From positions 6,466,501 through 6,530,500 of the forward strand of contig WAID01000003.1 in NCBI GenBank assembly GCA_016584495.1: 64,000 nucleotides of DNA. Direction: 5' to 3'. The first letter of the stretch is position 1, and each line of letters begins with the position of its first letter. The translations under genes were made by a program, and so were the position numbers. Shown in pieces: positions 22,445 through 34,448 of this stretch. The DNA is from Celoporthe dispersa. Lineage: Eukaryota > Ascomycota > Sordariomycetes > Diaporthales > Cryphonectriaceae. The notes under the pieces were generated by a model. The model did no database searches, was not told where the DNA came from, and saw only the letters and a list, made by a program, of their open reading frames with translations.

Positions 22445-24322
22445 CTACACCAGCGCCTGTCCCATGAACATGCTCTCCTTGACCTCAGACACGATATCCC
22501 TCCTGTCGTCCTTGCCCATGATCACAATGCCCCTGCCGCGCCGGCCCATGCGGCCCGCCCTGCCCAGCCGGTGGATGAAGTCGATGGTGGTATGCGGCAC
22601 GTCGTACAGCACCACGTGGCGCACGCCGAGGGTGTCGATGCCCCTCGACGCCAGGTCCGTGGCCACAATGACCTTGGTGTTCTCCAGCGCCCGCTTCCCG
22701 CGCACGGGGCTCCTCCGGTCCATGGCCTCTACCTGCTGGCGCCGCAGCGGCTCCGCGGACATGAAGGTCGCCAGCATCTCGCTCTGCCGCTGCTCGGGCG
22801 TGTCCCTGTGGAGGGCGACGGCGTCGACGCCCTTGGACACCAGGTAGTCGGCCACCTCCTGGGTCTTCTCGCGCTCGTTGACAAACACCATGATGCGCTT
22901 GACGTCGACCTCGCCGGGGACCGCGCCCTCGTGCGCCGACGCGTCCCGCCCGATGGACCAGATGGCGTCCGCGCACGCCAGGTTCTTGTTGTTGCGGTAC
23001 GGGTCCTTGGAGGCGTCGATGACGCCCAGCTGCACGCGCCGCGGGATGGCGTGCAGGTTGGGCGTGGTGATGCGCTTCATGGCGGGGAACTTGGTGGCCA
23101 TGTAGCTGTCGAGCCGCCGCGGGATGGTGGCCGAGCAGAGGATGAGCTGCCGGAGGGACGGCATGCAGCGGTCCATGATGCTGGTGGTGACAGGGCTGAA
23201 GCTGCGGTCGAACAGGGAGTCCGCCTCGTCGACGACGAGGTGTGACACCCGGGAGAGGATGTTGGGGTCCGACTCGGCCATGGACGCCAGGAGGTGAGGC
23301 GTCGCGATGACCACATCCACGCCCTTGGGGTCGTAGATCCGGCGCTCGATGATCTTGGCGTCGAAGTTGGCCGAGAGCTTCTCCGACTTGAACTTGACGT
23401 AGTGCGAGATCTTCTTGGCCACCGCGCCCACCTGGTCGACCAGCTCCGCGGTGGGCACCAGGATGATGACCCGCGGCCGGGCCGTGGTGGGGTGCGGCTC
23501 CGTTACGGACCTGCCCTTGAACTTGGGGTCAGCCCGCAGGGCTTTCTCCTCGGCCAGGCGCTTGTTGTAGCCCTGGATGTCCTCGTCCCCTGCCTCGGCC
23601 ACCTTCAAGGCGTTCACCGAAGGGAGCAGGTAGGCCAGCGTCTTGCCCGACCCCGTCTCCGCAGCCAGCAGGAACTCTTCCCTCCCTGCGCTCGGTGGCC
23701 TCGCCCTGCTCCGCCTGTTCGCACCGATATACTGCCCCAGAAGTGCCGGGATGGCCAGCCTCTGCACGGGCGTGGGCTTGATATCATTCTTATCCTTGAA
23801 GACGTCCAGCAGCACTGCCTCCTGGACCGACGGCAGCAGGTCAAAGCTCTCAAAGCTCTCGACGTCCCGCACGCGGTCCTTGAGCGTCATCCTCTGTCCG
23901 TAGCTGATGGTCTTGAGGGCGCGGTGCATGCGCAGGGCCTTGAACCTGGACTTGGCATGCGGCGTCTCCTCGTCCTCGCCCTTCTTACTGCCGCCGCCGC
24001 CACCGTCCTTGGCTCGCACGCGCGACTGCGCTATGCGGCGCATGGGGTCGATATTGGCCACCGTCCTGTTCATGCCGGCAAAGGGCCCGTCCACGGCCCT
24101 CCGCCGCGGCTTCCTGTCGCCCGAGTCGTCCTGTCGAGAGGAGGCTGGCTGCGCGACGCGGTCGGACAGCACCATGCGCGAGGGTTTCTGTCGGTAGGTC
24201 GAGGCGAGCCGGCTGGCGGCCCATGGCTGTCGTAGTGGGTTGCGCGCGGCGGACGAGCTGTTTGGGTCGAGAGCGAGCCTGCAGAATGGACATATCGAGT
24301 CCAGCATAGGCCTTCTGAGCAT
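22445..24322 (-). CDS. MRH4: Mitochondrial DEAD-box ATP-dependent RNA helicase MRH4
   Basis: Single exon of 625 aa. The N-terminal 50 residues are Arg/Ser-rich and nearly acid-free, fitting a mitochondrial targeting sequence. Helicase motifs in order: Q-motif region IKPTPVQRLAIPALL, motif I AETGSGKT (221-228), Ia VPTAELVDQV, Ib ATPHLL, motif II VVDEADSLFD (DEAD at 365-368), motif III SAT (397-399), IV RIMVFVNEREKTQ, V VIVATDLASRGID and VI HRLGRAGRMGR. The N-terminal block SRFKALRMHRALKTISYGQR matches fungal MRH4. Yeast Mrh4 is needed for assembly of the mitochondrial large ribosomal subunit. The frame is intact despite very GC-rich codons. The ATG lies in a short leader, with the PAS kinase gene about 1.1 kb upstream. 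Confidence 0.94.
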   Translation of the reverse strand: MLRRPMLDSICPFCRLALDPNSSSAARNPLRQPWAASRLASTYRQKPSRMVLSDRVAQPASSRQDDSGDRKPRRRAVDGPFAGMNRTVANIDPMRRIAQSRVRAKDGGGGGSKKGEDEETPHAKSRFKALRMHRALKTISYGQRMTLKDRVRDVESFESFDLLPSVQEAVLLDVFKDKNDIKPTPVQRLAIPALLGQYIGANRRSRARPPSAGREEFLLAAETGSGKTLAYLLPSVNALKVAEAGDEDIQGYNKRLAEEKALRADPKFKGRSVTEPHPTTARPRVIILVPTAELVDQVGAVAKKISHYVKFKSEKLSANFDAKIIERRIYDPKGVDVVIATPHLLASMAESDPNILSRVSHLVVDEADSLFDRSFSPVTTSIMDRCMPSLRQLILCSATIPRRLDSYMATKFPAMKRITTPNLHAIPRRVQLGVIDASKDPYRNNKNLACADAIWSIGRDASAHEGAVPGEVDVKRIMVFVNEREKTQEVADYLVSKGVDAVALHRDTPEQRQSEMLATFMSAEPLRRQQVEAMDRRSPVRGKRALENTKVIVATDLASRGIDTLGVRHVVLYDVPHTTIDFIHRLGRAGRMGRRGRGIVIMGKDDRRDIVSEVKESMFMGQALV

Positions 24323-25467
24323 GATTGCGACAGGCGGCTCGAGACGGCGGACTGGGTTGTCTGGTCGGTAGTGTTGGGGGAAGAGAGGTGGTGCGTCTGG
24401 TTAGCATGCCTCTTTATTTTCCAGCTCGAAATTTTTGGGTGTACCACACAGCAGACGGCAGAAAAGTGACTGACCCCTGTTGCTCGGGCGTAACATTAGC
24501 AGGGGGACCCATACTTTTCTCGGCACGAACCGAGGAAGGAATAGTCGGTCGTCCAGCAAGGCTTCCCCCGTCCACAACAGGAAGAAGAAGGAAAAAGTAG
24601 CATGTTCTCATCAAGTCAGTCGCCGGCTCTCAGGATGAGGCCATGCTGCATCATGTACAGAATAGACCAGGATGAAGCAAAGTATGGAACAGACATGCCT
24701 CTGATATTGACTCCTCTCATCAATACCATCAATCACCCTGGAGGCTGGCTTCGTCCACCGCCCACGGCCAACAAATTTCGATAGAAACTATTCCCCTTTG
24801 TATTGTCCCTGATACATGTGTGTGTATATATGTATGTATGTAGGCATGCCATGTCTCCAAATATTCACTTGTCTCTAATAAACATCCAATGCAAGATGGC
24901 TCTTGGAGCCGGCCGCTTCTCGCTCATCTCTGAATCGTCGCCCCGTCACCACTGGTAAGGTGCTGGCTCACCTTTACGGTCCCTTGCCACCAAAGGGGGA
25001 GCACCCACGATCCAGGTACGGATGAATCAGCACGAAGTCACTGTCGCTTTCCAAATGCCCCATGTAGCATTTATGTGCGTGTCTCTCAGGCGTCTCCCAG
25101 ATATGTGCCGATGAGGTCAACCGCGCCTCGCGGCTTGGATGCACTGAAAATCATACATCCGTCTTTCCGCAGACCTTTGCGCCCTTCTATGCTCTTCTGT
25201 CGTAGTCTTGGGGAATCTGCGGGGGAAAAAAAAAATGCATAGATGATAGCCTCCCAACAGCTCTGGTCCGGTGAACAACACCCTCTCGTGGTGTCTGGGA
25301 TGCTCATAGCCTCTAACGGCTGGAGCCCGGTCTTCCCACCATGTTTTATGCTCGCTCGATTCGATCTTTGCTTGGCGTGCACTGGACGTCATGGGAGCAG
25401 AGCTGTCTCGCACCACCCCTGACCGCCGCCGTCTCTTCTGCTGCTGCCCCACTCGTTTGTCGCCGTT
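24323..25467. other. Intergenic, MRH4 promoter and PAS kinase 3' UTR
   Basis: About 1.1 kb between minus-strand genes. It contains a TGTGTATATATGTATGTATG stretch (24820-24840) and no credible coding exon; probably the long 3' UTR of the PAS kinase plus the MRH4 promoter. Confidence 0.5.
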
Positions 25468-28400
25468 TCAGTCATTGGACGTCTTGCACCACGGATGATC
25501 CAAGACCTGGTTGATGTCGTATCTCTGGGCCACATCGCGATTGAGCATGCAACGGATGAGATCGATACTCTCCTCACTGATGGTGTAAGGCACCCGGAGA
25601 TCGCGGTCCATGATCTCGTCGATGCTGTAGAATGGGTTCTCCTTGTAGATGATCGTGTACAGGAGGATGCCGAGTGCCCACACGTCTTGCTCCTTGCCAT
25701 TGTAGGGCTTGCCTGCAAGCACCTCGGGTGCGGCATAATCTGCGATACACTGTCAGTCTCTGTGTGGTGGGAGTGCGGATGGTCGAGAGGCGGATATGGG
25801 CGAGAGACTCACCTATAGTACCCACGAAGACGTCAAAGGGGCCACTTTTGATGTACGCCGCACTGCCGAAGTCGATGAGCTTTACGTTGCCCTCTCCGTC
25901 CAGCACGACATTCTCGTCCTTGATGTCCCGGTGCACGACCTTGGCCTTGATGTGCAGGTGGTGGATCGCGCGCGCGACCTGCACGAAGATGCTGCGGCAC
26001 TCGTCCTCCTCCATGTTCGAGCGCAGTTCGATGTAGTCAAACAGGTCCATACCCGGCAGGCCATGAGGAACCATCTCAATGTAATAGTTGACGTCGTCCT
26101 CGAAGAAGTCCTCCATCTCCACAATGTTGGGATGCCTGAGGTCCTCCCTCCGGAGGTAGTTCAGGACGTGGATCTCCAGAGGGACGGTGCCCAGCTTCCT
26201 GTCCCGCGTCCAGGTGTCCACCAGGATCCGCTTCTTCGTGACGTATTTCAAGACGACCTTCTTTCCGTTCTCCTTGTACCTGGCCAGCTTGACCTGGCCG
26301 TAGGCACCCTGGCCCATCTCCTCAAGTATCGCGAAGTCGCCAATCGACTTCTTAAGCGGGGCTTTGTCGGCCTTCGCCTCCGCTGGCTTCTCCTGCGGTT
26401 TCTCAGGCTCTGCCTTCTTTGGCGGACTGGAGCCGGTAAACCTCGCAGCAGCGCTGGAGACAGCATCCTTGATCGACCGGGTGAACATGGACGATGACCT
26501 GGTCTCCTTCTTGGGTTCATCAGAATCATCCGAGGCCATCTCGGCAGGCGTGGGAGCAGGCGTTTGACCGGGCGAAGGCTGGTGAAGTGGAGTTGCCGTG
26601 CCCGAAAGCAGAGGGGAGGCAGCTCCCAGGTTCGACCTCGTGGCGTGGATGTGCCGGGAGTAGGTGATCCACAAGGCGTAGACCATCTCACTCTGTGTCA
26701 CGGGGAATTGGTCCTTAGCAATCGCGGACTCCTCGTCGCTGTCTTCGGCCAAGGTCTCTTCGTGCAACATTGTCTGTTTCTCGCTCTTCACGACCCTCAT
26801 CTGCACGTCGATCTTGAGCTCAGTGCCGTCTCTGTATCACGCGTCAGCAAGACAATGACTTGAAAAGCTGGGTATCATTCTCCCAGAGGAGCGGGCGGGC
26901 CAAGGGGAGACAGGAACATAAGGACAGACGAGGGCGGAGACCAGGGGAGGACTGACCTGTGCCTTGCGAGAAGGCCCTCGGGCCGCAGAAAGCTGTTAGC
27001 AGCGTCCGGACGGCCCTCGCGCAAGCCCAGGAACGCAGATGCCTTTCGGAAGCTATGCTCAGGCACAACAATCCCGTCGACCAGCTGAACACCATCCTCC
27101 TCCGTTAGTATTCGGAGGATCTTGTCAAAGTCCGGCAGGAGCGAGCTGATGGCCATGCCGTCGGGCTTCTCGTGGCCGAACAAGGCGCCGCAGAAGACAG
27201 AGTTGGAGCTCTTGATGGCCAGGGTCGCCGGGTTGATGACGACGATGCCTGCGATGTGCGGATAGCTGGAGACGCGGAGCTCGGTCTTTCCTCGTACCTG
27301 CTCGACGGTCGCTGGGATGTTGACTCTGTCGCAGTTCCGGCAGGTGTAGTATCTCCGCTTTGCGATCTGAGCGTAGTCGATGGCGCCGAATCTGGGATCG
27401 ATCCCTTGTCGTGGTACACGTGGTATCAGTTTCCCAACATCTGTCCCTGGCTGCAGGTTCTCGTCTCCCCAGATGGATCCCAGGTTGCCCGTCAGCTTCG
27501 TGACGGTGCCCTCCTCGTCGAGGGTGACGTATGCGACGTCTTCATGGATCTCCTCGAGTACCCATATCAAGCCAATGCGCTTCTCCTTCACCCAGAGGCT
27601 CGCCGACCCGGTAGCGCCATTACGCTTCTGGATGGGCACGACGTCTCCGCACAAGAGGACGCCCCTCGACTTGTTGCTCTTGTGGTTCGAATGCCCTCCA
27701 CCGCTGACCCTCGGTGGGCGCCAATCGCCGCTGTGAAAAGTCTCCGGTCGCCTGACAGAAGCCATCTTTGGGGGTGCCGGGGCAGGTTTTTGCTGTTTGC
27801 GCTGCTGCTGTGTCCTCGAATTCGGCTTGGACAGGAGTTTCGCGGTGATGCCGCCTCCGCGTGCTCCCAAGAGATTGGGTGACACCGTCTTTTCCTGGGC
27901 GACCTCTGGTCCTGCTTCTGCCTCGGCCTCGATCTCGCTTTCGAACTCACCGTGCTTGAGCTTGTGTTCCAGCCACGACCGCCTCTCTTCCTGCACGACC
28001 TCTAGAATCCCCATCTTTCGGACCTCGGCCTTGGTGACACCAAACACCAGGCAGGCGAGGTCGTTGGCGGCGAGGATCGTCCATGGTGGCTTGGCTTCGG
28101 TCGTAAAGATCGCCTGCGCAGCCGGGACCCACCTGCTGGAGTGGCCATGTACCGAGGACCCTATCGTGCTGGGGCCGTTGAGGGATGACAGGGAGTGAGA
28201 CATGGCAGGAGAAACCAGACCATCAGCGTAGCCGGACTGCCCGGCAACGTAGGGTTGTGCCATGGCATCCATAAGCTTTAGCTGCATCGAGGCGTGGGCG
28301 GTATCGGTGTAGGTCCGCCGCAACATGCTCGGTCTCCTCGTTTCCGGAGGTGAGGTCTTCTGGGTGGTCCCGCTCTCGTTGGTCGGTGTCCGTGATGAGT

Positions 28401-29109
28401 TCTCGGAGCCGTCTCCTTCGGCCGCGGGGGAGGACATCGTCGGGCGAGGCTCCGGTGTTTTGTTCAGAGCAGCATCCTTTCCCTTCTTCGACCTTGGCAG
28501 GTGGATCTCGGGAGCCCGGGTGGTGGTGGCGGCCGCCGTCGGGGACGACGACGGTGTCGTCTCAAAGGGCTCAGGGCTCTCGGTCCTGGGAAAGAAGTTC
28601 TTCTCGAAGACGTTGTCTGCAGACAGATTGGCCGGTCCGGTGAGTGGGCCGCCCGGGTGTGACGGGTCGTCGACGCCCACGAGGTGGGCTTTTGCCAAAA
28701 GGTCTAGCATGTTTTGTGTCTCGACATCACCCGAGACTCTTGCCTGGACGCTCGCCAGCGCCGGGTTGGTGCTGGCTGCCCTGCCTATCCTGTCCTGCAT
28801 GTATTGTATTGAACGTTTCAAGACATTGGTTCGGTTGGCTATGAATTCTTCCGACTGGTGGGCGAAGGAGAAGGAGTGCAGGGATTCGGACGGGAACCGG
28901 TTCAGATCTTCAGACATGATGGCGGGCGAGGAAGGACCGGAAGCCAAGGCCTGCAGCATGGTCATAGATGTCGAGCGGGAGAGGCTGAGCGATGGGCTGC
29001 GCGAGGCTGGGTTCGAGGGCCCAATCGTACCGGCGGTGCCACTTCGAGGTTGCGACTGACGTATTCTCCGAAGCCCTGAAAGCCCTAGGCCATGGTCATG
29101 GTCCGTCAT
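25468..29109 (-). CDS. PAS domain-containing serine/threonine kinase (PASK; yeast Psk1/Psk2 type)
   Basis: Exons on the minus strand: 29109-26957, 26831-25813 and 25739-25468; 1147 aa. The N-terminal half is Ser/Pro-rich, with a helix (RTNVLKRSIQYMQDRIGRAA) and a PAS domain (PPWTILAANDLACLVFGVTK, KMGILEVVQEERRSWLEHKL). A second PAS-like region includes GLIWVLEEIHEDVAYVTLDE. The C-terminal kinase domain (about 884-1140) has GQGAYGQV, VVLKYVTKKRI, VVHRDIKDENVV, LIDFGSAAYI, VGTIDYAAPEV and DVWALGILLYTIIY, ending at LDHPWCKTSND. PAS kinases couple nutrient or energy state to glycogen metabolism and translation. Both introns have consensus ends. The ATG gives MTDHDHGLGLSGLRRIRQ. An in-frame Met 60 codons upstream exists but its Cys-rich extension looks like leader. 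Confidence 0.92.
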
Positions 29110-32100
29110 GATGGGGGATCTGTTCGCGACATGACGGATTAGTTCGCTGGCAGGTGAGGTGGTGTGGCAGCACGAGCAGTAAAAGGAGACGACGACAGTA
29201 ATGTCCAGGGCAGCAGGAGAAGAGAATAGAAGGCCGACGCAGCAGAAGGCGCAGTCACAACCACAAGAGGCAAGCAGGCAGTCAGGCAATCAGTCACAGC
29301 AAGGCATGTGTCAGAGAGGATTGCTGAGTTTGGCTCTAGCGACGCACGAGGACAACCTTAAAAAGTGACATGGAGGACAGGGCCGCGGCGAGGTCTGGAG
29401 ATGGAGGGTGGAATTTCGGAGCCGCCTTACCTTGCAAAGCTTCCATCCGTCGCTGCTGACCCGACATCAAACGACATGCGCATCCGGGCCTTTTCTGAGT
29501 TATCTGGGGGTATGACGGCCAGATTGCCCGTGCTCTTGTTCTTTGGTATTCCCAGGGGCAGAGGCAGGGCATCCGATTCCCCACCGCGACCTTGGGATCC
29601 GGCTCCTGCAGCTGGAGCAGCATCAGCAAACATGATCCAACACTCACTCGCCCTGCGTCCCGGGCCAGTGATACTCCCCACAGGGCGATCTGGGGCCAGA
29701 GCATACCATGTCCGCGGCGATCCTCCTCTGTCCCGAACATTTTCGATCTTGGGATGACCACAGAGGGGCGGGCTCGGCCTATCGTGTATCGAGGGTTGAT
29801 CTGCCGAAGGAGAAGGGGATCAAGAACGGCCGAATCGAGCTTCTCGAGAAGCTGGCGCGGAGAGCGCGGTCGGGCTGTGCGGTCGGTCGGGCAAACACAA
29901 GCTCAGGGCCTCGTCGCCACGCACCCCAGCCCAGACCAGAACGGCAGAAGGGCTTGTCTCGACCTCCCCAGTCTCGGGGCAGACGGGGAGACTCTCTCAG
30001 GTCGGCGAGTGGTCGTCCGGTAGGCAGATCGAAGGCATGAGGTTCGCGAGTGGGCTCACAAAGGTAGGCTGCGCCGCGAGGGGAACGCGCGGGTATCGAG
30101 CCGTTCTATAGCAGCTCGAGGCTGGTGGTCGTCGTCGGCCGTCCCTGACAAGCAGCAGCACCGATGCCACGCCAGCTGCAGTGGACGTGCGGGTGCTCAC
30201 TGCAAGACCTGCAGAGGCGCGGGGGTATCGGTTAGGCAGTAGGTGCGAAGTCGTCCGTCTCGCGTAGCGCGGCGCAGATTTTTTTGGGAAAAAAAAAACA
30301 CAAGACAAGATAGGTGGGGGGGATGAAGAGGGGAAACAGGTCAATACCAATCTAGAGGAATGGGTATCTCTGGGGACAGGAAGAGGACGCTGAAGTGAGG
30401 TGAAGTAAGATCAAGTAGAGTGGGCAAGGAAAAGAAAGCAATGACGCTGGTCTCGCCTCTAGGCTGGGCTTTCTCCAACAAGGCCCCGCCTCCTCGTCCT
30501 TTTCTATTTTGGGCCCTGAAGCTAAACCAACAACTGCTCAGACAATCGAGCCTGACGGTGAGGGCCGGAGTCTTCTTTTAAAATGTGCCGTCCGCTGTCG
30601 AAAACACACCGTTTCAGTAGATCTCGAGACTCTGGCACACCAGGATGATGTATCCTGATGTGAGGGGATCGGAGATAGGATATTGAAGTCGGCGTCTGGT
30701 GAGAATTTTTAAACACTGCAGGTGGCGTGGGAACCAGAGAGCTCTTCCGAATTCCGTCCAGGCCGAGACCACAGGTTGTGTGTGATGCAGCGGAGGTAAA
30801 AATAAATAAATAAAGGGGATGAAAAGAAAAAGAAAACAAGATAAGAGAAGCCAGAGAATGAGAGAAGTAAGGGCTCTCTCCGTCACGGCGCAGTGGATTG
30901 CTGTTCATGCACCTCCAAACCTTGTTGGGAACTGGTTGTGTAGTCGCGTCCAAGGGAAGCTCGAGGTTTCTCTCGAGGCTTCTCGAAGGCCTGCGGGAGG
31001 GCAGGATGGGGTGAACGGATGCCCCCGCTGCAATTGCATGATACTCCTACCAAGGCGGCACTACGATATCATCTCGTCATCTTCCTTCAGTATTTCTCCT
31101 CTCGCCTGGCCGTGAACAAGGCCCACGATATACCTGTCTCAAGGCCTGGCCTGCGTACACTTGACCCTCCTGTGGCCAGGCCAGAACTCGAGATACTCTG
31201 GTCTCTGCCACGATGCTTCCAGAAGCCGGAGCTTCGGTGTCCTGCAGCATGGTACAACATCCTCATACACAGTATGAACTGTGGGCCTATGGGCCTCTGG
31301 GCGTGGGGCCCCTCTCGGCGAGAGAAGTTTTACTACGTGTATGTACTATAGTACGTATGAAGCTGGGCGCAGCGTGTGGCCGTACGCGTCTCACCCGAGA
31401 GTAAAATTGACCGCAGTACAGGCACTACCACCATAGTATGTATGTACTAGCCAGCACGTGAGAAGGCCCTCCTCGTCCTGCGGTTGCGCGGACACGATCG
31501 CCCTCAGGGAAGACCCTTTCAGATGGGGCCAAGCCCCTTGGGCGATCTTGGCCCGTCCGCCCACTCAATGACCTGCCGTGCTTGCGAATCTAGGGGGGGG
31601 GGAGGGGGTTAGAAAATGGCATTGATCTGCCTGCTTCTCCGCGCCTGTCCTGCGAGCTGCGGTCGCCACAATCTCTGCCCCGCCAGCCGGCCACTGTCCG
31701 CCATACCCCTTCTTTTGATCCCAACAACGATCTCATAGTCTCTGGGAGGCGGAGGAGGCCAATAAGGTTTGTTTGCACGGACAAAGCATCCACCCCGGAG
31801 AAATCCTGCCGGGGGGGGGATCAGGGAGCTACAGCGACAAAGGTGGGTGGCCCGGGCAGCCAGAAGGACCGAAGAGACAGGAGAGAGACAGGAGAGATGG
31901 AGAGGTGAGACATGGTCTCTTGTTTCCGTGCGACGTTGCGCGACGGACGTCACTGGACCATTATATTCGGCCCCACGCAACGAGCGGTTGTGGTGTCAGC
32001 AGGCACACGCTGGTGTTCCCCCTGCGTAGTAGCAGCAGAGGAGGTTCACAGCTGACAGCTGACCAGGCCCTGGGGCCACAGCCACGCCTTCCATCCAGTC

Positions 32101-34448
32101 TCACAGGAAGACACATGAAGCAGCTGGTCCTGGAGGTAGACTGGCAACCTCTGAATCTTTTGTTGGAGGGGTTAGAACGGGTGCCCTCGCTTCAGAATAC
32201 AGCGTCTGGCCCAGCCCTGAAGGATCTGGCAAGGATCAAGGGGGGAAGGGGAGCGACGTATCGTATGCTTCAAAAAAGAATAAAAAGCCTCAGGGAGACC
32301 AAGTCAGAGATGGCGACCTGCTGTAGGTGTGTCTTTCTGGGACATCCGGGGAGACTCTCGGTGCACTTATCGATAGCGGAAAACACGGCCCCTCGGCCCC
32401 CTCTAGCCCAGTAGACCCCGCCTGAACCCCACCAACTGCATGCCCCGCGCTGTCAGGTGTGGGTGCTATGATTCTCCTGGAGGGTCTGGGGAGGGAAGCG
32501 CTTAAGAGAGATATGAAGAGGTCGCTATAATGACTGTACTATGTAGAAGGCCCGACGGGCTAGAGCTGACCTCCAGCCCGCCCGCCTCACCTCCCACCAC
32601 CGGTGCTCTCTCGGGGGGGCCCTCGACAGGGGGGTTTCCCTTTCTGTAGAAGACTGCAGCTGCCATGTACCGTACACCAAGCGTACAGGCCCGGTGGCGA
32701 GTTGGCCACGCGACTCAGGGCGGGCGATGATAAGGCCTAGCTGGCCACACAGAACACCCAGTCACACACTCTCTCATGACACCGACCGGTCATACGTACT
32801 GCTGCGCGGTCTCATGCCGGAAAGATGATAAGATAACAACAGCACAGAGACGGAGGGAGCAGGAGGACCCTGCATCTTCAGTCACAAGGAGGATGACCAC
32901 CAATGATCATGAACCTGGTGCTGGGGCAACACACGGGTCTGGTCACCTGGAAGCGTCTGGATGACGGGGAGACAACATCGCCATCCCAACCACCAGACCA
33001 GCCCTGCCCCCCCCCCTGCCCGTTGTTGTCGATAGAGCTACTGCACGGGGTCCTCCTGATACGGGGCTCGGGGCTTCTTTCGTGATGGGAGAGGCCGCGG
33101 GCGGGCTCGCCCAACAAAAAACTCAGGGTCCAGGTCGCTGTGGGCTAGTTCGGGCTGGTGGGTTAGGCGGTTCTCTGCAGGTGATACAGGGGGTGGGGGT
33201 GCTAGAAGAAGTGCTGAAGAGGGGTGGGATGGATGGGCGGAATCACCATAGTACATAATACAGCGCTAAGATGTGCTGACCATGCAGCTGCCTCTCCAGC
33301 GCTGTTGGACCCTTCCTTTTTTTTTTCTTCTCTTTCTATTCCCTCTTCTTCTTTTGACCTTTATGCGAAGCTTCTCCTTTTTTTTTCCCCTTCTTTCTTT
33401 TACCACCTCACTCCTGTTCAACATCTCCTCACTCCTCCTCAGCCCCCTCAGGCTTTATCCCCTTGGTCCTCACCCTCGACCTGCAGCATCAAGAGTAACA
33501 CTGCACGAGGAGAAACCAAAAGGTGAGGGTCACAATCTAGGAATTCAATCATGAGTCCTCCGCTCTCAATGTAACCCGACTAGTCACGGCGACCTGACAG
33601 AGTTGCCATATATGAATACCAGCCTGGCTCCCATCTTTCGCTGACTTCCTGTGTCAGACCAGATATCAATCACAGCCTCGCCGTCTTTTGCCAGACAAAA
33701 GGCCCTCAGCTCCAAACCTGAGTCGACGCATGCGGTAGAACACGGGGCAGGAGCAGTCAGTGCTCGAGTCTAAGCCGGCAAGGCCCAGAGTCAGGCAGAT
33801 CCAGGGTCCAGGTCCCCTTGCAACAACAGCCTTTCTCTGCCTCCGCCCCTCACCCTTCACCACCACCGAGAGACCACCCCACCTTTTGGATCGACGCTCT
33901 CTCCTCCAAATTCACTCTCCCCGCCGCTGCCACTGAGTATAATCTGCCAGCTCCTCAAAAACCCCAACTTCCTCCTCCTCCAGACCGATCCTCCTCCTCA
34001 CCGAGTGTCAATTGAACAGCATCCACGGCGAGACCGTGCTGATCACGGACGTAACGGATCCCGCTGTATATGGCTGCGAACCCGCCAGCGGCAGCGTGAG
34101 CTGAGCTTCGTCCTCGCACTGTCCTGCCCCAGGCTGTCCTCCCACCAGCCTCGCACGCCCACCGTCCTCAGGCGATCCGGCGGACTGCCTTGGTGGTGGT
34201 TCATAGCTCAGCACTCTTAGACCGCCAGAACCTGTCCGACGTACTGTAGGAAGTGGTAGGGGTGCACGAAATCGCCACCGGCTGGAGACTTGATCGGACG
34301 ACTCGACTGACATCCGGAACCTCTCTGGCGCACCCGATTGGTTGCCGCTGCGCGTCTTGCTTTCTCGGAGGGACTGTGCCTCTTCAGGCTGTCAGCGGCC
34401 TGTCGTTGAGATCCTCAGAGCCCGTGGCACCAGCAGATCGGGTACACC
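29110..34448. other. Large gene-poor intergenic region
   Basis: About 5.3 kb between divergent genes (PAS kinase - and F-box/LRR +), so it contains both promoters. The right end (33.3-34.4 kb) is CT-rich and runs into the F-box gene, looking like a long 5' leader. It also contains palindromic TACTATAGTA-type motifs near 31343, 31433 and 33246. Open frames such as + 31773-32414 lack domains or splice structure. I see no supportable gene. Confidence 0.5.
31343..31354. repeat. Perfect 12-bp palindrome GTACTATAGTAC
   Basis: Self-complementary 12-mer in intergenic DNA. Related (ACC)ATAGTAC/GTACTATGG(T) words recur elsewhere in intergenic DNA (33246, 41302, 52554, 58568). Confidence 0.85.

Noticed and set aside
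22358..24235. Two plus-strand open frames of about 300 codons
   Set aside because: Both are antisense shadows of the GC-rich MRH4 exon and have His/Arg/Pro/Val-heavy composition.
31773..32414. 213-codon plus-strand open frame
   Set aside because: It has no domain, no splice signals and no conserved-looking segments, and starts at GTG; probably chance in GC-rich DNA.
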